Origin: Prosthecobacter sp.
GTDB lineage: Bacteria; Verrucomicrobiota; Verrucomicrobiia; Verrucomicrobiales; Verrucomicrobiaceae
Reading direction: 5' to 3'
Assembly (NCBI GenBank): GCA_019186985.1
Contig: JABARQ010000015.1
Span: 346,411 to 410,410 of the forward strand
Length of the DNA: 64,000 nt
Below the pieces are notes generated by a model. The model was not told the DNA's origin, did no database searches, and worked only from the letters and a program-made list of their open reading frames with translations. Position numbers and translations under genes: made by a program. Positions 9,294 to 16,671 of this stretch are shown piece after piece (the stretch's first letter is position 1; each line of letters starts with the position of its first letter).

Positions 9294-10595
9294 ATGAGCA
9301 CGATCTCACGCCGTCAGTTTGTCCAGCGCTCGGCCCTGGCCGGGCTCGCCACCCAGGCCTTCACTCCGGCCCCAGGACAGGCGTCCGAGGACAGGATCAG
9401 CCTCGCCTTCATCGGCCCCGGCGGCATGGGCACGAACCACATCAGGACGCTGTGCAAACGCAGGGACGTCACCTTCTCCTGGGTCTGCGACGCCGACTCC
9501 TCCCGCGCTGAAGCTGGAGCAAAGTTGGTTCGCGAACTGACCGGTCAGACGCCCAGGGTCGCCACCGACATGCGCCGCGTGCTGGACGACCGAACCGTCC
9601 AGGCCGTGCTCATGGCCACCCCCGACCACTGGCATGCCCCGGGCGCCATCCTCGCCGCCGGCGCCGGCAAGCACGTCTACGTCGAAAAGCCCTGCTCGCA
9701 CAACCTGCGCGAAGGCCGCCTGATGATCGAGGCTGCTGCCCGCCACAAGGTTTGCATGCAGGTCGGCACCCAGAGCCGCAGCACCGCCCATGTGATCCAG
9801 GTCATCGAAAAACTGCGCTCCGGCATCATCGGCGACATCCTCGCGGCCAAGGCCTGGAACAGCCAGCTGCGCACCAGCCACGGCCGTCAGCCCGACTCCG
9901 ACCCACCTCCCGAACTCGATTACGATCTCTGGCTCGGCCCCGTCCCGCAGGTGCCGTTCAAGAAGACCTACCACCCCGCCCACTGGCGCTGGTTCCATCA
10001 CTTCGGCGCCGGTGACTTCGGCAACGACGGCGTCCACGACATCGACATCGCACGCTGGGGCCTCGGCGTCGAACAGCATCCCAGCCGCATCATCGGCCAG
10101 GGCAGCAAGCTGTTCTTCGACGACGATCAGCAGTGGCCCGACACGCTCTACTGCGCCTTCGAATACGACCTGCCCGGAGGCAAAACCCGCCAGCTCATCT
10201 ATGAACAGCGCGACTGGAGCCCCTACGTCCAGGAAGGTCACGAAAACGGCTGCGCCTGGTATGGCACCCAGGGCATGATCATCGGCGGCAAGTCCAGAGG
10301 CTGGAAGATCTTCGGCCCGCGCAACAAGCTCCTTGAAGAGATCAAACCGCCCTCAGGCCCCGACCTCGCCGCTCATCACGCCAACTTCCTCGACGCCATC
10401 CGCACCGGCGCCAGGCTCAACGCCGACATCACCATCAACCATCTCAGCACCGCCCTCTGCCACCTCGGCAACATCGCCGCCCGCACCCGCAGCGCCCTCG
10501 TCTTCGATCCGGCAACCGAGCAGATCTCCGGCAACCCCGACGCCTCCCGCCTCCTCCAACGCAGCTACCGCAACCACTGGGCAGCCCCTGTCTGA
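9294..10595 (+). CDS. Gfo/Idh/MocA family oxidoreductase with Tat signal
   Basis: A 433-aa NAD(P)-dependent oxidoreductase. Residues 1-30 hold a twin-arginine signal (SRRQFVQRSALAG). The Rossmann fold follows (FIGPGGMGTNH around residue 41), then the family motif EKPCSHNLREGR near residue 130 and the catalytic-region GNDGVHDIDIARW around residue 243. In PVC bacteria these exported members are usually assigned to sugar or cyclitol oxidation, but the substrate cannot be read from sequence. Confidence 0.88.
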   Translation: MSTISRRQFVQRSALAGLATQAFTPAPGQASEDRISLAFIGPGGMGTNHIRTLCKRRDVTFSWVCDADSSRAEAGAKLVRELTGQTPRVATDMRRVLDDRTVQAVLMATPDHWHAPGAILAAGAGKHVYVEKPCSHNLREGRLMIEAAARHKVCMQVGTQSRSTAHVIQVIEKLRSGIIGDILAAKAWNSQLRTSHGRQPDSDPPPELDYDLWLGPVPQVPFKKTYHPAHWRWFHHFGAGDFGNDGVHDIDIARWGLGVEQHPSRIIGQGSKLFFDDDQQWPDTLYCAFEYDLPGGKTRQLIYEQRDWSPYVQEGHENGCAWYGTQGMIIGGKSRGWKIFGPRNKLLEEIKPPSGPDLAAHHANFLDAIRTGARLNADITINHLSTALCHLGNIAARTRSALVFDPATEQISGNPDASRLLQRSYRNHWAAPV

Positions 10596-10675
10596 AACAC
10601 CTCCCCACCACCTGTCTGCTCCCAAGCGGCTGCCGCCTTCCAGCTTTGGTTTTCGGATTTCAAGTTTCCCCTCCC

Positions 10676-11785
10676 ATGCCCCGCCTCCTCCCCCTCCTGC
10701 TCCTCCCCGGCTTCGCCTGGGCCGTGGTCGGGGAGCTGTCGCCCCAGCCTGACACCACGCTCGAAGCCCTGCCCCTCTCCGCCGCCCTTCCCTCCGACAC
10801 CCCGGCAAAGGTCGAACTCGGCCGCCTGCTCTTCTTCGACCCCGTCCTCTCCGCCACACGCGACGTCGCCTGCGCCACCTGTCATCACCCCAAGTTCGGC
10901 TGGGCCGACGCACGCGCCACGCCGCTCGGCGTTCATGCCACCGGCCTCGGCCCGGATCGCCGCCCGATGGGCAGCGCCGACTTCAAGCCCCTCCTCCGCA
11001 ACACGCCGACCATCCTCAACGCCGCCTTCAACGGCATCGCCTCCGGCAAACCTCACGACCCGCTCCTGGCACCCATGTTCTGGGACAACCGCGTGCTCAG
11101 CCTCGAAGCCCAGGCCCTCGTCCCCGTCCGGCAGCGCGAGGAGATGCGCGGCGATGCCTGTGATGAAGCCGAGGCCGTGCCGTCGATGATCCACCGCCTC
11201 AGCGCCATCCCCGAATATGTCCGGCGCTTCGACGGCCTCATCAGCGCGAACAAGGTCGCGGAAGCCCTCGCGGCCTACGAACGAACCCTGATCACTCCCG
11301 ACTCCCCCTTCGACCGCTTCCTGCGCGGCGACAGGTCGGCCATGACGCCGGCAGAGCAGAAGGGCCTGGAAGCCTTCAAACGCGCCGGCTGCGTGCTCTG
11401 CCACAACGGCCCCATGCTCTCGGACTACAAGCTCCACGCCATCGGCCTGACGGACAATGCCACACGTCGCACCGAATTCCGCACGCCCACCCTGCGCAAC
11501 CTCAGGCTCACCGCGCCCTACATGCATCACGGCGGCCTGCCCAGCCTGGACGAGGTGCTGCTGTTCTACGACCGCCTCATGGACCAGGCGGCCGAAACCC
11601 TTGAGGGCGGGGATGACGCCACGCTTCCTCCCCTCGATCCGCTGCTGCGCCGGATGAGCATGCTGCCCGAGGACCACGAGCCCATCGCCGCCTTCCTCGA
11701 AACCCTCAACGCCGCTTATGACACGACCGTTCCGGACCGCGTCCCCAGCGGCCTGCCCGTGCCCGGCTCCACCATCAAGCCATGA
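10676..11785 (+). CDS. Di-heme cytochrome c peroxidase / MauG-type protein
   Basis: A 369-aa periplasmic protein. I chose the ATG at 10676 because it gives a clean signal peptide (MPRLLPLLLLPGFAWA); an upstream TTG at 10646 adds ten unlikely residues. Two c-type heme motifs are present: CATCHH near residue 65 and CVLCHN near residue 241, with GRLLFFDPVLSATRDVAC and TPTLRNLRLTAPYMHHGG typical of the CCP/MauG family. It would reduce peroxides or oxidise a partner. Its stop overlaps the start of the following 969-aa cytochrome gene (ATGA), indicating coupling. Confidence 0.88.
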   Translation: MPRLLPLLLLPGFAWAVVGELSPQPDTTLEALPLSAALPSDTPAKVELGRLLFFDPVLSATRDVACATCHHPKFGWADARATPLGVHATGLGPDRRPMGSADFKPLLRNTPTILNAAFNGIASGKPHDPLLAPMFWDNRVLSLEAQALVPVRQREEMRGDACDEAEAVPSMIHRLSAIPEYVRRFDGLISANKVAEALAAYERTLITPDSPFDRFLRGDRSAMTPAEQKGLEAFKRAGCVLCHNGPMLSDYKLHAIGLTDNATRRTEFRTPTLRNLRLTAPYMHHGGLPSLDEVLLFYDRLMDQAAETLEGGDDATLPPLDPLLRRMSMLPEDHEPIAAFLETLNAAYDTTVPDRVPSGLPVPGSTIKP

Positions 11786-14691
11786 AGCTCCTGCCGCTCC
11801 TGCTCCTAACCAGCTTTGCGTTTGCCCAGACCGGCACCATTCCCGCCGACCGGCCGCGCGCGCGCCCCGCCTCGGCCCTCACCGGCTGGGCCGACTGGGA
11901 AAAAGGCGAGGAGCTGCTGAAGCGCATCCAGGTGCCCCCCGCCCCGGTGCTTTCCGCGGAGGAGGAGGCCCGCACCTTCCGGCTCGCACCGGGCTACCGC
12001 GTCGAACTCGTCGCCTGCGAGCCCATGGTGCAGTGCCCCATCTTCTTTGAGTTCGACCCCGAAGGCCGCATCTGGGTCGTCGAATACCAGGGCTACATGC
12101 GCGACATCCACGGCAGCGGCGAGGGGGATCCCATCTGCCGCGTGGTCGTGCTCGAGGACACTGATGCAGACGGCAGGGCGGACAAAAGCACCGTCTTTCT
12201 CGACCAGCTCGTCATGCCCCGCAGCTTCGCCTTCGTGAAGGGCGGCATCCTCCTCCAGGAACCGCCGAAACTCTGGTTCTGCGAGGACAGCGACGGCGAC
12301 CTTCGCTGCGACCGCCGCACGCAGGTCGGCACGATGGGCGTCGGCGGCAATCCTCAGCACACCGCCAACGGCCTGCGCCGCGGCATCGACAACTGGCTGC
12401 ACTGCGCCGACTGGCCGCACCGCTACCAGTGGAGGGATGGCAGGCTCGTCGGCGAACCCACGCTGCATCGCGGCCAGTTCGGCGTCAGCTTTGACGAAAC
12501 CGGCCGCTTCATCTCCTGCTATGAAAACAGCGCCATGCACATGGACCTGATCCCGGCCGGGTCCATCCTCCGGCATTCAGGACTCGCCAGGCTCGCCCAA
12601 CGCGGCGGACGTGGCGGCTTCGGCGTCAATGTGAACGTCGCCCGGGACGCCGCCGAATGCTTCCCCATCCGCGTCACACCCGCCGTCACGCTGGGAGCCC
12701 TGGAGCTTCGCGATGACGGACGCCTGCGCACCTACACCATCGTCTCCGGCACCTGCTTTTATGACGGTGACCAGTTTCCGCCCGAGATGCATGGCAACGT
12801 CTTCGTGCCCGACTCCGCCGGCCACCTGGTCGGCACCTTGAAGCTGCAGGACGGCGTGCATCCCCGCGCCGCGCGCTTCTTCCCGCCCGAGCAGGAGCTC
12901 ATCGCCAGCACCGACGAACGCTTCCGTCCCGTGAACGCCCGGGTCGGCCCCGACGGCGCGCTCTACCTCGCCGACATGTACCACGGCATCATCGAGCACG
13001 TCATCTTCATCGTCCCATGGCTCACCCGGCAGATCGAGCAGCGCCGGCTGCATGAGGGCAACGACCACGGCCGCATCTGGCGCATCGTCCATGAGGACCG
13101 CCCGCGGCGGAAAAGGCCGTCGCTTGCAAAGGCTGATGACGCTCTATTGGCTGGGCTGCTCGGCCATCCCAACGGCTGGCAGCGCGGCACCGCCCAGCGC
13201 CTGCTGGTCGAGCGCGGCGCCGACATCGGCGACCCCTCCCGCTTTGAAACGCCGCTGCACCGCCTGCATGCCCTGTGGACCCTCGAAGGCACGGGGCGGC
13301 TCAGCACGCCCCACCTGCAGAAGGCGGTCCATGACGCCGACCCCAGGGTTCGCGCCGCCGCGGCCAGGCTCGGCGCGGAGCTCGCCCTCAATGACGAACC
13401 CGATGCCTCCGTCCGCCTCCATGCTCTGCTTTCCCCCAGGCCCCTCGCCGACATCGCGGAACATCTCACCCGCCACGAGGACGACCTGTCACGCGTCGCC
13501 GCCATGACCTGCATCGAAGGCTCGGAAACCCGGCTGCTCGACCTGCTTCTCCAGCGCCCCGAATGGCAGGCCGCCTCACCGCACCGGGTGGAGACGCTCA
13601 AGCTGCTCGCCCATCTTGCCTGCCTCGGCGGCCAGGCCCCGGCCATGGTCACCAGGCTGGCCGACAGCAGCCCCTGGCGGCAGGAGGCGCTCGCCGACGG
13701 CCTGCTCGCCTCCCAGGTCAGGGTCGAACTCAAGGCCAGGCCTCCCTTCCTCGACACGATGGCCGCAGGCCGCGACATCACCTCCCGGGAACGCGTGCAG
13801 AAGCTGCGTCTGGCGCTCGGCTGGCCCGGCGCTGAAAAGCTGGTTCAACCGTCGAGGCGTCTGCCTCTCACTGAAGCCGGCAGGCAGCAGCTCGAACGAG
13901 GCGCCGCGCTTTATCAGAATGTCTGCGGCCTCTGCCACCAGCCCACCGGCTTCGGCGTGCCCAATGTCGCCCCGCCCCTCGCCGAAAGCCGCTGGGTCAC
14001 CGGCGATGCCGGGATTCTGATTCGCATCGCCCTGCACGGCCTCTATGGCGAGATCGAGGTGAACGGCCAGAAGTGGAACCTTGCCATGCCCGGCCAGGGC
14101 ATGAACCCCCTGCTTGACGACGCGAAGCTCGCCGATGTCCTGAGCTACATCCGCAACGCCTGGGGCAACGAGGCCGCCCTCATCAGCACCTCCCAGGTCG
14201 CCGAAGTCCGCGAACGCACCCGCGAACGAAAAATGCCGTGGACCGCCGACACGCTCCTGCAGGTGAATGCGCCCGAGGAAAAGGCCGTGCACCCGGATGC
14301 CTCCGGCATCCTTCACCTCCCGGCCAGCGCCGCGAAGACCTACGGTCAGAAGCTCGCCTACCGCCCCTCCCTGGATGTCCTCGCCCCCTGGCGCATCGAA
14401 ACCGACATCGCCGAATGGACGGTGCAAATCCCGGCCTCCGGAGAGTACGAACTCCTTGTCACCCTGGCCGCTGATGACGCCTCCGCAGGCGACGCCTTCG
14501 TGGTCGAAACCTCCAGCGCCGCCCTCCGGGGCCTGGTCAGGTCCACCGGCGGCTATGAATCCTTCGCCGAACAAAAAGTCGGTTCGATCAGGCTGGAGGC
14601 CGGCGTTCGGAAGGTCCTGATGCGCCCCGACGGCCCCCTGAGGCAGGAGCTGGCGGACATCCGGGCGCTGACCCTCAGGCCGCTGCCCTGA
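11782..14691 (+). CDS. PVC-type membrane-bound dehydrogenase/HEAT/cytochrome c protein
   Basis: A 969-aa exported protein with a signal peptide (MKLLPLLLLTSFAFA). Residues about 55-440 form a sugar-dehydrogenase-like beta-propeller (GYRVELVACEP; FDPEGRIWVVEYQGYM; GPDGALYLADMYHGIIEH). Residues about 440-700 form a HEAT-like repeat region, and a single c-heme domain follows (CGLCHQPTGFGVPNVAPPL near residue 714). The C-terminal 130 residues are a beta-rich, carbohydrate-binding-like module. The architecture is characteristic of Planctomycetes/Verrucomicrobia. It is translationally coupled to the upstream peroxidase, consistent with a periplasmic electron-transfer pair. Confidence 0.88.
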   Translation: MKLLPLLLLTSFAFAQTGTIPADRPRARPASALTGWADWEKGEELLKRIQVPPAPVLSAEEEARTFRLAPGYRVELVACEPMVQCPIFFEFDPEGRIWVVEYQGYMRDIHGSGEGDPICRVVVLEDTDADGRADKSTVFLDQLVMPRSFAFVKGGILLQEPPKLWFCEDSDGDLRCDRRTQVGTMGVGGNPQHTANGLRRGIDNWLHCADWPHRYQWRDGRLVGEPTLHRGQFGVSFDETGRFISCYENSAMHMDLIPAGSILRHSGLARLAQRGGRGGFGVNVNVARDAAECFPIRVTPAVTLGALELRDDGRLRTYTIVSGTCFYDGDQFPPEMHGNVFVPDSAGHLVGTLKLQDGVHPRAARFFPPEQELIASTDERFRPVNARVGPDGALYLADMYHGIIEHVIFIVPWLTRQIEQRRLHEGNDHGRIWRIVHEDRPRRKRPSLAKADDALLAGLLGHPNGWQRGTAQRLLVERGADIGDPSRFETPLHRLHALWTLEGTGRLSTPHLQKAVHDADPRVRAAAARLGAELALNDEPDASVRLHALLSPRPLADIAEHLTRHEDDLSRVAAMTCIEGSETRLLDLLLQRPEWQAASPHRVETLKLLAHLACLGGQAPAMVTRLADSSPWRQEALADGLLASQVRVELKARPPFLDTMAAGRDITSRERVQKLRLALGWPGAEKLVQPSRRLPLTEAGRQQLERGAALYQNVCGLCHQPTGFGVPNVAPPLAESRWVTGDAGILIRIALHGLYGEIEVNGQKWNLAMPGQGMNPLLDDAKLADVLSYIRNAWGNEAALISTSQVAEVRERTRERKMPWTADTLLQVNAPEEKAVHPDASGILHLPASAAKTYGQKLAYRPSLDVLAPWRIETDIAEWTVQIPASGEYELLVTLAADDASAGDAFVVETSSAALRGLVRSTGGYESFAEQKVGSIRLEAGVRKVLMRPDGPLRQELADIRALTLRPLP

Positions 14692-14726
14692 CGCACGCAC
14701 GGATTCCGCCTTCGATGGGGGCTCGG

Positions 14727-15908
14727 TCAGGCCGCCATGGCCTCGGCCTTGATCTCCTCGTCATGCAGGTAGCAGGACGGATCCGGCGCCCAGAAGTCGC
14801 CGGTCATCTGCAGCGCACGCACCCGGAAGCCGCCGCCGCAGACATTGACCCAGCGGCAGGAGGCGCACTTGCCCGTGAGGTGCTCCCTGCGGTTGCGCAG
14901 CGCGTTCAGCTCCGGGTGGTCGCGGTTGCTCCAGATCTCGCTGAACGGCCGCTCCTTCACATTGCCCAGCGTCAGGCTGTGCCAGAACTGGTCGGGATGA
15001 ACGTTGCCCTGGGTGTCGATGTTGCTGATGCCCGTGCCGGAGCTGTTCGCGCCGCCGCCGTTCCAGTTCAGCAGCTCCATGGCCTTCGCCGCACGCTCCG
15101 GGTTCTCCCGCAGCAGACGCATGTAAAGATAGGGACCATCCACCGGCTGGTCCACCGTCAGCACTTCGCGCGGCCGCCCTTCCGCCGCCCACTTCGCCGT
15201 GCGGTCCAGGATCTTGTCGATCGCCCTGCGCGTGTCCTCATGCGGCACCTCGATCAGGTCCGCGCCACGGCCGCTGTAAACCAGGTGGTAGAAGCACACG
15301 CGCTCAATGTCCTCGCGCTCGATGAAGTCGAGGATGTTGTCGAGGTCGTCGATGTTGTGCTGCGACAGCGTCAGGCGCAGCCCCACCTTCTGCCCGACCG
15401 ACTTGCAATGCCTGAAGGCCGCGACGGCCTTTTCAAAGGCGCCGCTGCGACCGCGGAAGTGGTCATGCGTGGCCCCCATGCCGTCCAGAGAGATGCCCAC
15501 ATAGGAGAATCCGATGTCCTTCAGCCGCCGCGCCTCGTCCCCGCCGATCAGGGTGCCGTTGGTGGAAAGCGTCAGGCGCAGGCCCTTGCCCGTGGCGTAT
15601 TCGGCCAGCTCGAAGAACTTGGGATGAATCATCGGCTCACCGCCCGAGAGCAGCAGGGCGGGCACCTTGAACTGAGCCAGGTCATCGACCACGCCCACGC
15701 ACTGGTCCCAGGACAGCTCGCCCGGGTAGAACTTCGAATCCGAATCCTGGTAGCAATGCAGGCACTTCAGGTTGCAGCGGCGCGTGATGTTCCAGACCAC
15801 GATCGGACGGCGCTCCGCAGCCGTGGTCGGCGCCCCATGACCGCGGCCATAACGCAGGTGGTCCATCGGCTGGGCGACATCACAATATAGGCGGGTAAGA
15901 TTGATCAT
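14727..15908 (-). CDS. ahbC: Radical SAM heme-biosynthesis protein (AhbC/NirJ type)
   Basis: A 393-aa radical SAM protein. The N-terminus (INLTRLYC, then LRYGR), IVVWNITRRCNLKCLHCYQDSD (cluster cysteines 45, 49, 52), LLSGGEP and the C-terminal cysteine set (348, 351, 357, 379, within CASCRWVNVCGG and PSCYLHDEE) match 12,18-didecarboxysiroheme deacetylase AhbC and the heme d1 protein NirJ. It would act on siroheme-derived tetrapyrroles in the cytoplasm. The AhbC reading is favoured by recalled N-terminal similarity; NirJ remains possible because nor genes are nearby, but no nirS is seen. A GGAGG lies three bases before the ATG. Confidence 0.82.
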   Translation of the reverse strand: MINLTRLYCDVAQPMDHLRYGRGHGAPTTAAERRPIVVWNITRRCNLKCLHCYQDSDSKFYPGELSWDQCVGVVDDLAQFKVPALLLSGGEPMIHPKFFELAEYATGKGLRLTLSTNGTLIGGDEARRLKDIGFSYVGISLDGMGATHDHFRGRSGAFEKAVAAFRHCKSVGQKVGLRLTLSQHNIDDLDNILDFIEREDIERVCFYHLVYSGRGADLIEVPHEDTRRAIDKILDRTAKWAAEGRPREVLTVDQPVDGPYLYMRLLRENPERAAKAMELLNWNGGGANSSGTGISNIDTQGNVHPDQFWHSLTLGNVKERPFSEIWSNRDHPELNALRNRREHLTGKCASCRWVNVCGGGFRVRALQMTGDFWAPDPSCYLHDEEIKAEAMAA

Positions 15909-16140
15909 ACGCCTCCATCAACGCCCTCCCCGCCCGCCCCCGCGCCCCCGATCTTGCGCACTACTGGGCCGCTGTTGACGCCCACCCCGCCCGCCCGGAT
16001 TCCCAAGCCCAATCCACGCACAAACCCCGCTCGATCCGAGGTTTGCACGACATCAAGGCTTCCATTGACAACCCATCGTTCAAAGAAGCGCTCAGTGCCT
16101 ACCTTCACACAACAGCAGGCTTCAAAGGGCTAACCCTCTA
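15905..16140 (+). pseudogene. Possible 3' gene remnant
   Basis: The plus-strand frame beginning after the TGA at 15902 is open to the TAG at 16138, yet has no ATG or GTG start. It reads like real protein: PDLAHYWAAVDAHPARPD, then SIRGLHDIKASIDNPSFKEAL and AYLHTTAGFKGLTL. It overlaps the 5' end of the ahbC gene and abuts an accessory island, so I read it as the tail of a gene whose front was lost. I do not recognise the family, and chance coding cannot be excluded. Confidence 0.3.
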
Positions 16141-16167
16141 GGCGGAAGCCCATCCAATTCACAAATG

Positions 16168-16195
16168 GGCAAAATAGGTATCATCCTATTTTGCC
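16168..16195. promoter_or_regulatory. 11-bp perfect inverted repeat in front of the XRE gene
   Basis: GGCAAAATAGG-N6-CCTATTTTGCC is a perfect 11-bp inverted repeat with a six-base spacer at the 5' end of the XRE-type regulator. Position and AT-rich palindromic form fit an autoregulatory operator. It could instead be a hairpin terminating whatever lay upstream, although no T-tract follows directly. Confidence 0.5.
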
Positions 16196-16658
16196 ATTTT
16201 GCTACTTCACCCTCAAGGCCTCCAGAACGGCGGTCAGGTTGCGCAAGCTCGTTCAGAAGGGGTTCAAAATCAGGCCGGTAACCTTGGGGCAGCACCTGCG
16301 GTCTCGAAGGCTGGTCTTGAAATTGACCCAGGTTCAGGCCGCTGAACGTCTGAACACTTTGCGCGAACACTATGAACGTTGGGAACGTGACGAGGTGGCT
16401 CCGACGGCCTCCTTTTGGCCACGCCTCATCGGTTTCCTCGGCTCGTATCCGGTGGCTGTCCAAACCCCGGCTGACCAAGTCTTGATGGCTCGAAGGATCA
16501 TGGGGTTGAGCCAGTTTGCCTTTGGTCGGAGGATTCAGGTCATCGCGAAAAATGTCCGCGAATGGGAGCACGGCGTGGCGAAACCCTCCCCGGCCATGCT
16601 CGCAAAAGTGCAGCAACTGGTGACTGACACTCCGGTTGTCGGACTGGCAGCCGTGTGA
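16191..16658 (+). CDS. XRE-family helix-turn-helix regulator
   Basis: Up to 155 aa. Two HTH-like segments are visible: residues about 31-75 (TLGQHLRSRRLVLKLTQVQAA, then WERDEVAPTASFWPRLIGFLG) and residues about 95-140 (QVLMARRIMGLSQFAFGRR, WEHGVAKPSPAMLAKV). The start is uncertain: the TTG at 16191 lies inside a palindrome, and the TTG at 16239 would free the palindrome to act as an operator. It ends 13 bases before the preferred start of the next gene and likely shares its transcript. The DNA is less GC-rich than the flanking chromosome, suggesting transfer. Confidence 0.75.
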   Translation: MPFCYFTLKASRTAVRLRKLVQKGFKIRPVTLGQHLRSRRLVLKLTQVQAAERLNTLREHYERWERDEVAPTASFWPRLIGFLGSYPVAVQTPADQVLMARRIMGLSQFAFGRRIQVIAKNVREWEHGVAKPSPAMLAKVQQLVTDTPVVGLAAV

Positions 16659-16671
16659 TAGTCATCGGCCC

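Noticed and set aside
10565..11677. 370-codon minus-strand frame opposite the peroxidase gene
   Set aside because: Antisense shadow; the plus strand has two heme motifs and a signal peptide.
15905..16108. 67-codon minus-strand frame upstream of ahbC
   Set aside because: Gly/Val-rich with no motif; the plus-strand remnant in the same DNA reads more like protein.
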